Source: Algibacter sp. (GTDB taxonomy: Bacteria; Bacteroidota; Bacteroidia; Flavobacteriales; Flavobacteriaceae). From it: a stretch of DNA of 60,068 nucleotides. Below the pieces are notes generated by a model that was not told where the DNA came from, did no database searches, and saw only the letters and a program-made list of their open reading frames with translations. This document shows positions 51,818 through 60,068 of the stretch, piece after piece (positions within the stretch are counted from its first letter, which is position 1; each line of letters begins with the position of its first letter). The stretch covers positions 1 to 60,068 of the forward strand of contig NZ_JAQWOO010000051.1 of the NCBI RefSeq assembly GCF_029245835.1, written 5' to 3'. The translations under genes were made by a program, and so were the position numbers.

Positions 51818-54718
51818 ATGAGCACCCAATCTGAAGCCAAATTAGAAAACAACTTAATCCAACAATTGGTTGGTTTAGGTTATACATCTGTAAAAATACT
51901 AGATGGTAACGCATTAGTTGCAAATCTAAAAAACCAATTAGAAGCGTTTAATAAATCAACCTATACAGACAAAGCGTTTGATGCCATTCTCAATCATTTA
52001 GCCAAAGGCAATGTGTTTGAAAAAGCCAAAACCTTAAGAGACCGTTTTAGTTTTACCAAAGAAAATGGAGACATCGCTTATGTGCGTTTCTTCGATTCAG
52101 AAAACTGGAATAACAATTTGTTTCAAGTTACTAATCAAGTCACTCAAGAAGGACATTATAAAAACCGCTACGACGTTACGCTTTTAGTAAATGGTTTACC
52201 GCTCGTTCAAATAGAACTCAAACGCCGAGGGATTGAAATTAAAGAGGCCTTTAATCAAATCAATCGTTATCAACTGCATTCGTTTTGGAGCAACCATGGC
52301 TTGTTTCAATATGTACAATTGTTCGTTATTAGTAATGGTGGCAATACCAAGTATTTGGCAAATAACAAACTGCAATCGGTTAAGCAAACCTTCTTTTGGG
52401 CAGATTCAAAAAATAAAAATATTACAGCGCTTAGCAATTTTGCAGCTTCATTTTTAAACCCAAACCATTTGGGTAAAATGATAGCGCATTATATTGTAAT
52501 TAACGAAACACATAAAATTTTAATGGTGTTGCGTCCGTATCAATACTTTGCTACAGAAGCCATTATTAACCAAGTACAAACAAATACCAATAACGGTTAT
52601 ATCTGGCATACTACAGGTTCTGGTAAAACCCTAACATCTTTTAAAGCAAGCCAGATTTTAATGGAAGTGCCTACTGTTTATAAAGTGGTATTTGTAGTAG
52701 ACCGTAAAGATTTAGATTACCAAACCATGAAAGAGTTTAATGCCTTTAAAGCGGGTAGTGTAGACTCCACTAATAATACAACCAGTTTGGTGAATCAGTT
52801 TCTAGGTACCTTTAAAGACAAAAAAGGCGTGCGTAAAGATTCCGATTTAATTATTACCACCATTCAGAAATTAAACAATGCCATTTCAGGGCATTATCGC
52901 AACCAATTAGAGCCTTTAAAAAACGAACGTTTTGTGTTTATTTTTGATGAGTGCCACCGTTCTCAGTTTGGTGATACGCATGCGCGAATCACTAAGTTTT
53001 TTAGTAAAAGTCAGCTTTTTGGTTTTACAGGAACTCCCATTTTTGCAGATAATGCTTCTAAAAATGAATTGGGTAAACGTACCACTAAAGATTTGTTTGG
53101 TACCTGTTTGCACAAATACGTGATTACAGATGCTATAAGGGATGAAAATGTACTGCGTTTTGGTATTGAATATGTAGGTAAGTATAAAAATAAAAGCAAT
53201 GCTTTTTTTGATATAGAAGTTGAGGATATTGATAAGAAAGAGGTCTTTGATGCCCCAAAGCGTCTCACAAAAATTGTAGATTACATTATAGCGCTTCATT
53301 CGCAAAAAACATTTAGTAAAGATTATTCCGCATTGTTTGCTGTGAGTAGTATTGATAATGCCATTAAGTATTACGATATATTTCAACAGAAAAAAGAAGC
53401 AGGAGAACATGATTTGCGCATTGCAACCATATTTACTTATGGTGCTAATGAAGATAATGCCTTTGCACAGGATTATCTTCCAGACCATGAGATGTCTAAG
53501 GCAGCTGAGCCTGCTTCGAAATACCAATTAAGCCACACCAGGAATAAACTTGAAGCGTATATTGGTCATTATAACAATATGTATAATACCAACTTTACCA
53601 CTAAAGATCAGCAACAATTTGAGAATTACTTTAAAGACATTAGTAAGCGTTTAAAGGAACGCGAGAAAGTAACGTTTAATGAGGAGAAGGATAGGCTGGA
53701 TATTGTAATTGTTGTTAATATGATGTTGACTGGTTTTGATGCCAAAAAGGTAAACACATTGTATGTAGATAAGAATTTGAAGCAACACGGATTAATACAA
53801 GCCTTTTCGCGTACTAACAGGACCTTAGGAGAGCAGAAGTCGCAAGGAAACATTTTGTGCTTCCGCAACCTTAAAAAAGCCACTGATGATGCCATCACGC
53901 TGTTTTCTAATAAAGAGGCTATAGAAGTGGTTACTATGCCAGATTATGAAAAGATTGCCGAGAAATTTGATGAAGCCCTTAATGCGCTTAAAGCTATAGC
54001 GCCAACCTACCAAAGCGTTAACGATTTACAAAGTGAAGAAGACGAGGCCGCTTTTGTCCAAGCCTTTAGGAAGCTTTTACGAAATATGAACGTCCTGCAA
54101 TCATACACTGATTTTGACTGGGATGATTTACCTATAGATGAGCAGGAGTTTGAAGATTATAAAGGCAAATACTTGGATCTATATGAGAAGGTAAAACGTG
54201 AGTCTGCCAAAGAAAAAACATCTATTCTTGATGATATTGATTTTGAGTTAGAATTGATTCACAGAGATAGAATTAATGTGGCTTATATCTTAAAATTACT
54301 TGCCAAATTAAAAGACAGTAAATCAGATGAAGCCAAGGCACAGAAAAAAGCCATTATTGATTTATTAGGTGGAGATATTAAGTTAAGAAGCAAACGTGAG
54401 CTCATTGAAAAGTTTATTGAAGAGAACTTACCACATATTAGTGACGTAAACCAAATAGAAGAGGAGTTTGAGCAGTACTGGCAAGACCAAAAAGTATTAG
54501 CCTTAGGAAAATTGTGTGAAGAAGAGCATTTGGACAAAGCCCAATTTAAAGCTTTAATAGATGCCTATATTTATAGTGGCCAAGAACCTATTCGCGATGA
54601 GGTTTTTAAATGTTTAGATAACCGTCCAAGTATTTTAAAAGCACGTGAAATTGGAGAACGCATCCTTAATAAAATGAAGGAGTTTGTTGAGGTGTTTATT
54701 AATGGTATGGTGGGGTAA
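51818..54718 (+). CDS. hsdR: Type I restriction endonuclease subunit
   Basis: A 966-residue HsdR, the ATP-driven translocase and nuclease of the type I complex. The N-terminal PD-(D/E)xK nuclease has Asp119 (YDVTLLV) and Glu133-x-Lys135 (VQIELKRRG). The helicase core has Walker A HTTGSGKT (264-271), DECH (377-380), and FGFTGTP (motif III region), then LMTGFD-type FDAKKVNTLYVDKNL and AFSRTNRT. The C-terminal part (about 740-960) is helical and docks on HsdM. The gene starts directly after the fic stop. Conserved motifs suggest it is functional. Confidence 0.97.
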   Translation: MSTQSEAKLENNLIQQLVGLGYTSVKILDGNALVANLKNQLEAFNKSTYTDKAFDAILNHLAKGNVFEKAKTLRDRFSFTKENGDIAYVRFFDSENWNNNLFQVTNQVTQEGHYKNRYDVTLLVNGLPLVQIELKRRGIEIKEAFNQINRYQLHSFWSNHGLFQYVQLFVISNGGNTKYLANNKLQSVKQTFFWADSKNKNITALSNFAASFLNPNHLGKMIAHYIVINETHKILMVLRPYQYFATEAIINQVQTNTNNGYIWHTTGSGKTLTSFKASQILMEVPTVYKVVFVVDRKDLDYQTMKEFNAFKAGSVDSTNNTTSLVNQFLGTFKDKKGVRKDSDLIITTIQKLNNAISGHYRNQLEPLKNERFVFIFDECHRSQFGDTHARITKFFSKSQLFGFTGTPIFADNASKNELGKRTTKDLFGTCLHKYVITDAIRDENVLRFGIEYVGKYKNKSNAFFDIEVEDIDKKEVFDAPKRLTKIVDYIIALHSQKTFSKDYSALFAVSSIDNAIKYYDIFQQKKEAGEHDLRIATIFTYGANEDNAFAQDYLPDHEMSKAAEPASKYQLSHTRNKLEAYIGHYNNMYNTNFTTKDQQQFENYFKDISKRLKEREKVTFNEEKDRLDIVIVVNMMLTGFDAKKVNTLYVDKNLKQHGLIQAFSRTNRTLGEQKSQGNILCFRNLKKATDDAITLFSNKEAIEVVTMPDYEKIAEKFDEALNALKAIAPTYQSVNDLQSEEDEAAFVQAFRKLLRNMNVLQSYTDFDWDDLPIDEQEFEDYKGKYLDLYEKVKRESAKEKTSILDDIDFELELIHRDRINVAYILKLLAKLKDSKSDEAKAQKKAIIDLLGGDIKLRSKRELIEKFIEENLPHISDVNQIEEEFEQYWQDQKVLALGKLCEEEHLDKAQFKALIDAYIYSGQEPIRDEVFKCLDNRPSILKAREIGERILNKMKEFVEVFINGMVG

Positions 54719-54728
54719 ATGAACTGAT

Positions 54729-57700
54729 ATGCAAAACATCCTTTTTTTAGACATTGAGACCAACCCTAGGAGTAAAAGGGTAGATTATGGTGCAACTTTC
54801 AAAGGGCAGGAATTACATGAAAGTAGCACCGTTAAATTGTTGCAATGGATAAAAGAAGCCAAATATATATGCGGACATAATATTCTTAATCATGATATTC
54901 CAGAGTTAAAAAAGAAACTAGGTAATCAGGTTTTTGTAGGTAAAAAATATATAGATACTTTACTATGGTCACCTCTACTATTTGTGAAGCGGCCTAACCA
55001 TAAACTTACAAAAGGATATCGCATTGTAAACGCATCAGAGGTCAATAATCCACTGTCAGATTGTAAACTAACAGAAGATTATTTAGTGCGAGAGTTGAAT
55101 AGGTTCAATGAGATAAGTGTTAAAGAAAAAAGTGTCTTGTACAACTTACTTAAAAATGAAGCTAGTTTTAATGTCTTTTTTGAGTTAGCAAGGTTCGATG
55201 ATTCTAAAATTGTTGAATCTAGTTTAGCTGATTTGTTGGGTAAAGACATTTGTGCAAATGTAGATCTGGATTATTATATGAATCAATACCCTGTAAGTTT
55301 AGCGTATGTGTTTACGCTTCTTAGGTTAGGAGATGTTGACGCTGTATTACCCCAATGGGTTAGGCATGAATATCCGGATTCAGAAAAAATCCTGAATGAA
55401 ATTCGATTTGAATCCTGTACTGCTGCTGATTGCCACTATTGTTCAAATAAATTGAATCCAAGAAAAGCACTTCTTGAATATTTTAATTATAATGACTTCA
55501 GGAAATTTGATGAATATAGAACCATCAGTTTGCAAGAAGAAGCGGTAAGGGCAGGTTTACAGAAGAAGTCTTTTGTGGCAGTATTTCCAACTGGTGGAGG
55601 AAAATCGTTAACCTTTCAATTACCAGCTCTTATGAGGGGGATGTCTACTAGGCATCTGACAATTGTGATTTCTCCGTTGATTTCACTTATGAAAGATCAG
55701 GTCGATAATCTAAGAGATCGTTTTGGTATAACAAAAGCAGTAGCCATAAATGGATTGTTGTCTCCTTTAGAACGCCAGGAAGCATTTGAAATGGTAAGTG
55801 ATGGAACAGCAGATTTACTTTATTTATCTCCAGAATCGTTAAGATCTCCTTCCATTTTTAAGTTAATACTTTCACGTTCGGTTGGAAGAGTAGTTATTGA
55901 TGAAGCCCACTGTTTTTCAAGTTGGGGTCAAGACTTTAGAGTTGATTACCTATTTATTGCCGATTTTATTAAAAAAATAGAAACCGAAAAGAATGTTTCT
56001 CAAATTCCTGTGTCTTGTTTTACTGCAACAGCAAAATTACAAGTAATAAAAGATATAAAACATTATTTTGAAGATCGTCTTGGCTTGGAGTTGGATGAGT
56101 TTATTTCGAATAAAGGAAGAACAAATCTTTCGTATGAGGTAGTTAATGTAGATAACCCAGATAGAAAGATGAGTTATTTGCTAAACATACTTCAGGATTG
56201 TGAAAAGCCCGCAATAATTTATGCATCTAGGACAAAGCAGGTTGAGCAGGTTAGTACTTTAATAAATGAGGCTGGATTTGATTCTACTTTCTTTCATGGT
56301 AAGTTAGATAAGGATGAAAAGAAGGCCAATATGAACGCTTTTATGAACGATCAAAAGCAAATCATAGTGGCTACATCTGCTTTTGGTATGGGGGTTGATA
56401 AGGACAATGTAAAATCAGTGATTCATTATAATATTTCAGATTCCCTAGAAAATTATGTTCAAGAATCGGGAAGGGCAGGAAGAGACGAAAAAATTGAAGC
56501 AAAGTGCTATATATTATATACTGAAGAAGATTTAAATAAGCACTTTAGTTTATTGCAACAAACCAAGCTCAATCACAAGGAAATAAAAGACATTTGGAGA
56601 GCTATAAAGGGGCAAGCTAAATATAGAGATAAAATTAGTCAGTCTGCATTGGAGATCGCAAAAAAATCTGGCTGGGATTCAGAGATGTTGGATCTAGAAA
56701 CCAAAGTTAAAACAGCTATTTCTGCGCTCGAGGATCAGGGTTTTTTAGTTAGATCATTAAATTCACCTAGGGTGTTTGCTGATAGCTTATTAGTAAAAAG
56801 CTTTGGTAGTGGGCAGGAGATTCTTCATAATAGTGATAAGATTACAGATCAAGATAAGAAGGATTGTGCTATTGTTTTAAAGAGAATAATCACGGATACT
56901 GAAACTCGGGTAGATTATCTTGCTAATATTACAGAGTTATCTGCCAAAAGAATTCAAGATGTAATAAGAATATTAAGAGATCATTTTATATTAGGAGATG
57001 CCAAGGATTTAACTGCATTTTTAAGTCTTTTACAATCGAAAAATGGATCGAAAAAGGTATTAGAATCTTATTTGAAAATTGAAAAGGGCATATTTGAAAA
57101 CATAAAATCCCAAAAATTAGTTATTCCTTTAAGAGAATTAAATCAAAAGTTACTCGATACTGGTGGAATCGAATCAAACGTTGAACATATTAGGTCGCTT
57201 TTAACGTATTGGGATAAGAGAAGGTTTGTAAAGAAACGTAGAAAAGATAAAGAAAAAGATATTTATGAAATAGAATTTATTAGGTATAAAGACCTTCAAG
57301 AAGACATAAATTGGCGTCATAATCTATCATTATCAACATTTGGATACTTAGAGAATTTAGCAATTAATAATAAAGACCACAAGGGTAGAAAGGAAGAAGT
57401 GCCCGTTTCTTTTTCCCTTCTTGAACTGAAAAAATCTAACCAGTTCATGGGGAAATTAGTCGAAGAAAACACTAAGAAATATGAAAGATGTTTGCTATAC
57501 TTAAATGATATAAAGGCCATAAAATTGGAAGGTGGGTTTATGGTGTCATATAATAAATTAAATATTTCGGATGTAGATAAAAATAAGAAAGTATTTACTT
57601 TAGATAATTACAGTAAGATGGAGGAATTTTATCTTCATAAAACGGAACAAATACATATTGTAGGGGAGTATGCTAAGAAATGTGTTGAGAATTATGAATC

Positions 57701-59564
57701 AGCATTAGCTTATGTTAATAATTATTTCACTTTAGATTATAAAGAGTTTCTATCCCGATATTTTCCTCGTAACAAAAAGAAGGAAATACAAAGATCCATT
57801 ACTCCTAAGCGTTTTATAGAAATCATTGGTAATCTAGATACTGATCAAAGTAAAGTTGTAAACGATAATAAATCAGACAGCATATTGGTTTATGCCGGAC
57901 CAGGCAGTGGTAAGACCAAGGTCTTAGTTCATAAAATTGCGAGTTTATTGCTAATTGAAGATATAAAGCCCGAGCAATTCATGATGCTAACATTTTCTAA
58001 GGCTGCTGCTTTAGAATTTAAACAGAGGGTTAGAAAATTAGTGCCTGAATATTCGGGGCTAATTAAGATAACCACATTTCACGGTTTTTGCTTTCAGTTA
58101 CTTGGTCAACTTGGGGATCTTTTTAAGTCTAAAAATGTAATTCAAGATTGTATTAAGGCCATTAAAGAGGGCGAAATAGATATTACATCCATAGAGAATA
58201 AGAGTATATTGATGTTTGATGAATTCCAAGATATTAATCAAGAAGAGTGGGAACTTATTGATTTGATAATAGAAAAAGCCGAAAACCCTAGAGTCATAGC
58301 TGTAGGAGATGATGATCAAAATATATATAGTTTCAGAGGGTCTTCAAATGCTTTCATGACCAAGTTCAAAAAAGACTATTCCGCGACATTGTATACACTT
58401 CCAAGGAATTATAGAAGTTATTCTGAAATAGTAGAATTTAATAACCATGTTCTTGATTATCTTAAAAATAGACTTAAAAAACAAAGATTAATCGCTAACA
58501 ATACCAGAGGGGAAGGGAATGTTAATATCATTAAGTATAACGGGAAATATTTGGAAGAACCCTTAGTTAAGTATTTGAATAAATTTAATTTACCTGGTAG
58601 TAAAGCTGTTTTAACTAGATCTAATATGCAAGCCTTACACATTAGTTCTATGCTAAGAGAACTAGGTTATAAGGTAAGACTGATGGCGGGGTTTGATGGA
58701 TTTCGCGTTTCAGATTTATTTGAAATAAGAAGTTTTGAAAATCAATTAAATAATAATGTAGGAGAGTCTGGTATTATATTAGAAACCTCTTGGGAGTTAA
58801 GCATTGAGTGGTTTAGAGATAATTTTAAAGGGTCCATGCATTATGAAATCTGTATGGGGTTGATTAAGAATTTTAACTATTCTAATCCTGACAAGAAACT
58901 AATGGTAGATTGGAGGGAGTATTGTCGTGAAATTAATATGGAAGATGCTGTAAAGGCTAACTCTGAAATTGTTATTGTTTCAACAATGCATAAAGCTAAG
59001 GGTAAGGAATACGATCATGTTTATATGTTGGTGGAGGATTATGATTATACTTCAAGTGAATCGAGGAGATTATTGTACGTTGCGAGTTCAAGAGCTAAAA
59101 AGTCATTACACATTCATACTAATGTGAACTTTTATGATGGAATTGATTCTAATAAAATTAATAGAAAAATATTTGAAGGAGAATTACATCAACCCTTTAA
59201 GTATGAAATGATATTAAGCCATAGAGATGTTAGTTTAAGTTCTCAGAGATACCCTGGACCTTTATATATATTGAAATCTATCAAAACAGGAGATATACTT
59301 GAAAAGGACATGATGACTTTCGGAGATAATAAGGCACCTGGTTTACAGAAAAAAGGACAAGGAAATCTATTGTTGTTTTCAAGAAAATTTGTTAAAGAAC
59401 AATATGCACCAATGATTAATAGAGGGTATGAAATGGTAGGGTCTAGCGTTGAATATATTGTGTATTGGTATGATAAAGAAAAAGCGAAAGAATATAAGAT
59501 TGTTTTACCGAGATTAAGGTTTGAGAAAAAGGATGGAGATAATTCACAATTAATTGGGAAGTAA
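54729..59564 (+). CDS. Exonuclease-RecQ-UvrD fusion, probable defence helicase
   Basis: A 1611-residue fusion. Residues 1-115 resemble a DEDD 3'-5' exonuclease (Asp8-x-Glu10 in LFLDIETN; CGHNILNHDIPEL), perhaps inactive or diverged. After a Cys-rich region (230-238, CTAADCHYC) comes a RecQ helicase (about 260-620: Walker A FPTGGGKS, DEAHCFSSWGQDFR, VQESGRAGRDE), then a helical RQC/HRDC-like and linker region, and a UvrD-type superfamily 1 helicase (about 1030-1530: YAGPGSGKT at 1055-1063, DEFQD at 1164-1168, GDDDQNIYSFRGS, MHKAKGKEYDH from 1420, LLYVASSRAKKS). It lies 11 bases after hsdR in the same operon. Two motor types in one protein suggests anti-phage or plasmid-defence work, but the activity is not known. 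Confidence 0.9.
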   Translation: MQNILFLDIETNPRSKRVDYGATFKGQELHESSTVKLLQWIKEAKYICGHNILNHDIPELKKKLGNQVFVGKKYIDTLLWSPLLFVKRPNHKLTKGYRIVNASEVNNPLSDCKLTEDYLVRELNRFNEISVKEKSVLYNLLKNEASFNVFFELARFDDSKIVESSLADLLGKDICANVDLDYYMNQYPVSLAYVFTLLRLGDVDAVLPQWVRHEYPDSEKILNEIRFESCTAADCHYCSNKLNPRKALLEYFNYNDFRKFDEYRTISLQEEAVRAGLQKKSFVAVFPTGGGKSLTFQLPALMRGMSTRHLTIVISPLISLMKDQVDNLRDRFGITKAVAINGLLSPLERQEAFEMVSDGTADLLYLSPESLRSPSIFKLILSRSVGRVVIDEAHCFSSWGQDFRVDYLFIADFIKKIETEKNVSQIPVSCFTATAKLQVIKDIKHYFEDRLGLELDEFISNKGRTNLSYEVVNVDNPDRKMSYLLNILQDCEKPAIIYASRTKQVEQVSTLINEAGFDSTFFHGKLDKDEKKANMNAFMNDQKQIIVATSAFGMGVDKDNVKSVIHYNISDSLENYVQESGRAGRDEKIEAKCYILYTEEDLNKHFSLLQQTKLNHKEIKDIWRAIKGQAKYRDKISQSALEIAKKSGWDSEMLDLETKVKTAISALEDQGFLVRSLNSPRVFADSLLVKSFGSGQEILHNSDKITDQDKKDCAIVLKRIITDTETRVDYLANITELSAKRIQDVIRILRDHFILGDAKDLTAFLSLLQSKNGSKKVLESYLKIEKGIFENIKSQKLVIPLRELNQKLLDTGGIESNVEHIRSLLTYWDKRRFVKKRRKDKEKDIYEIEFIRYKDLQEDINWRHNLSLSTFGYLENLAINNKDHKGRKEEVPVSFSLLELKKSNQFMGKLVEENTKKYERCLLYLNDIKAIKLEGGFMVSYNKLNISDVDKNKKVFTLDNYSKMEEFYLHKTEQIHIVGEYAKKCVENYESALAYVNNYFTLDYKEFLSRYFPRNKKKEIQRSITPKRFIEIIGNLDTDQSKVVNDNKSDSILVYAGPGSGKTKVLVHKIASLLLIEDIKPEQFMMLTFSKAAALEFKQRVRKLVPEYSGLIKITTFHGFCFQLLGQLGDLFKSKNVIQDCIKAIKEGEIDITSIENKSILMFDEFQDINQEEWELIDLIIEKAENPRVIAVGDDDQNIYSFRGSSNAFMTKFKKDYSATLYTLPRNYRSYSEIVEFNNHVLDYLKNRLKKQRLIANNTRGEGNVNIIKYNGKYLEEPLVKYLNKFNLPGSKAVLTRSNMQALHISSMLRELGYKVRLMAGFDGFRVSDLFEIRSFENQLNNNVGESGIILETSWELSIEWFRDNFKGSMHYEICMGLIKNFNYSNPDKKLMVDWREYCREINMEDAVKANSEIVIVSTMHKAKGKEYDHVYMLVEDYDYTSSESRRLLYVASSRAKKSLHIHTNVNFYDGIDSNKINRKIFEGELHQPFKYEMILSHRDVSLSSQRYPGPLYILKSIKTGDILEKDMMTFGDNKAPGLQKKGQGNLLLFSRKFVKEQYAPMINRGYEMVGSSVEYIVYWYDKEKAKEYKIVLPRLRFEKKDGDNSQLIGK

Positions 59565-59617
59565 TAATATTTAATTTAAACAATTCCTTGAGGCTCTGTG
59601 TCGGGGTAAAAGTGGAA

Positions 59618-59647
59618 AGTTTGAAAACCATAGGTTTTTATCAAACT
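59618..59647 (+). terminator. Hairpin after the helicase fusion
   Basis: AGTTTGAAAACC / GGTTTTTATCAAACT (59618-59629 and 59633-59647) forms a strong stem around ATA, followed by an AT-rich stretch with T-run at 59655-59661. It is 54 bases beyond the stop codon, so it should end the defence operon. Confidence 0.7.
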
Positions 59648-59671
59648 TAAAAAGTTTTTTTCCGTTGAATA

Positions 59672-59693
59672 CCCCTATGGCTCTGCCTCGGGG
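59672..59693. other. GC-rich hairpin repeated in this gap
   Basis: CCCCTATGGCTCTGCCTCGGGG folds as a nested hairpin, and a related string GAGGCTCTGTGTCGGGG occurs at about 59590-59606. They look like copies of one short palindrome. The 59565-60023 gap has no gene. Confidence 0.5.
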
Positions 59694-59747
59694 ATTCTTT
59701 ATTAGAAAAAGGACTTTGTTGTTATTAATGTTCTACCTAAAACAAAA

Positions 59748-59772
59748 AAACCAAGATTCATATCTTGGGTTT
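59748..59772 (+). terminator. Hairpin AAACCAAGAT / ATCTTGGGTTT
   Basis: A stem of about 10 bp with one bulged base, TCAT loop, followed by TTCC. Intrinsic-terminator-like, between the helicase gene and the tRNA-like fragment. Confidence 0.55.
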
Positions 59773-59788
59773 TCCTTTGTTTCCTATG

Positions 59789-59829
59789 TAGCGAGAGGGG
59801 GCACTATCCCCCGACCTCCGAGTTATGAA
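59789..59829 (-). other. tRNA 3'-half-like fragment
   Basis: On the minus strand the bases from about 59829 down to 59789 read CATAACTCGGAGGTCGGGGG and then CCCCCTCTCGCTACAT, the anticodon loop to acceptor end of a CAT-anticodon (Met-type) tRNA as I know it from this group. The T-loop between the arms is ATAGTG instead of TTCGA-like, and the 5' half does not fold. So this is a fragment or relic, not a working tRNA. Confidence 0.5.
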
Positions 59830-59961
59830 GGAATTTAATAATTCCTAAAGCGCCTGTTTATATGGCTTTCCGGATGCTTGTGTTCTAAATCGTGTTCAAA
59901 AACATGTTCAGTTCGTGTTCACTAATTAATAGGCAGTATCTCATAAACTGTGTAAGTTTTA

Positions 59962-59992
59962 AAATCTCAGGTTAATATTTAGCCTGAGATTT
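59962..59992 (+). terminator. Hairpin in the IS left end
   Basis: AAATCTCAGG / CCTGAGATTT (59962-59971 and 59983-59992) with T-run after it. It probably stops outside transcription from entering the transposase gene. Confidence 0.75.
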
Positions 59993-60023
59993 TTTATTTA
60001 TTAATTTTAAATTTTACACATTT

Positions 60024-60068
60024 ATGAAACCAGAAGATTTATTGAACGAAGATTTTTTAAAGCAATTT
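60024..60068 (+). CDS. IS256-family transposase, N-terminal fragment at the window edge
   Basis: Fifteen codons are visible and read MKPEDLLNEDFLKQF. This closely fits the start of Bacteroidota mutator-type (IS256) transposases, in which [KP]E[DE]LL...[ED]FLKQF is common. The gene continues beyond the window. The fragment is short, but it is backed by the inverted-repeat-like end just upstream. Confidence 0.7.
   Translation, partial: MKPEDLLNEDFLKQF

Larger units (their letters stand above)
59932..60068 (+). mobile_element. Left end of an IS256-family element (cut by the window end)
   Basis: The string GGCAGTATCTCATAAACTGT, then GTAAGTTTTAAAA, is typical of an IS256-family terminal inverted repeat. 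A protective hairpin (59962-59992) and a transposase start follow. The rest lies outside the window, so no target duplication can be checked. Confidence 0.75.

Noticed and set aside
52916-53527. Antisense frame of 203 residues inside hsdR
   Set aside because: It lies wholly within a well-supported gene on the other strand and has no protein-like features.
59789-59829. A complete tRNA-Met gene
   Set aside because: The 5' half, D-arm and anticodon stem do not fold and the T-loop is changed.

Overview
The window is AT-rich and reads as a chromosome segment of a marine-type Flavobacteriaceae (Bacteroidota). The signs are a secreted peptidase with a type IX secretion C-terminal sorting domain, genes without clear Shine-Dalgarno sequences, promoters of the Bacteroidota TAnnTTTG type, and an IS256-type element start with flavobacterial features. 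The species cannot be named from the sequence.

Region 1 (1-5.7 kb) holds a large secreted M14 zinc carboxypeptidase, a YkuD-type L,D-transpeptidase-like protein and a 58-residue membrane protein. Region 2 (about 5.7-44.6 kb) is a dense stress and dormancy-like island. It has metal handling (HMA protein, P1B-4 ATPase), CBS proteins, a UbiB-like kinase, a patatin, an Mla/MCE lipid transporter, PNPOx-like flavoproteins, CbpA/CbpM chaperones, a MacAB/Lol-like exporter, a site-2 protease, thioredoxin/DUF302/TerB-like genes, six tandem-domain universal stress proteins, a release-factor-like protein, an ATP-cone/Mrr nuclease-like protein, a beta-CASP ribonuclease and Hsp20. At its centre is a two-component pair. 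The kinase has a LOV domain with the photoactive cysteine and all main flavin contacts. The response regulator is a receiver fused to a Crp/Fnr-type DNA-binding module.

The main discovery is that this island looks like one regulon. I find 19 copies of an FNR-like box, TGATN4ATCA (16 perfect, 3 with changes in the outer bases), serving 21 promoters. In 20 of these a TAnnTT -7 element starts exactly 23 nt after the box; the kinase promoter has 24. That puts the box centre near -41.5, the class II activator position. The same box sits divergently between the kinase and the TerB/DUF302/thioredoxin operon, and at an orphan promoter (35153-35195) that drives a gene-free stretch ending in terminators, so probably a small RNA. 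The simplest reading is that a blue-light or redox LOV kinase phosphorylates the receiver-Crp regulator, which switches on the whole island.

Region 3 (44.6-45.8 kb) is decayed DNA with two pseudogenes. Region 4 (45.8-59.6 kb) is a defence island: type I restriction-modification genes hsdM, hsdS and hsdR, a GIY-YIG nuclease, a Fic AMPylase-like protein, and a 1611-residue fusion of exonuclease-like, RecQ and UvrD parts. Palindromic CGTCATTGCGA...AAGCAATCT repeats have invaded it. They form 89-bp tandem units next to the GIY-YIG gene, supply the end of that gene, and are translated in frame inside hsdS (13-residue tandem repeats) and hsdM. The window ends in the left end of an IS256-family element next to a tRNA-like fragment.
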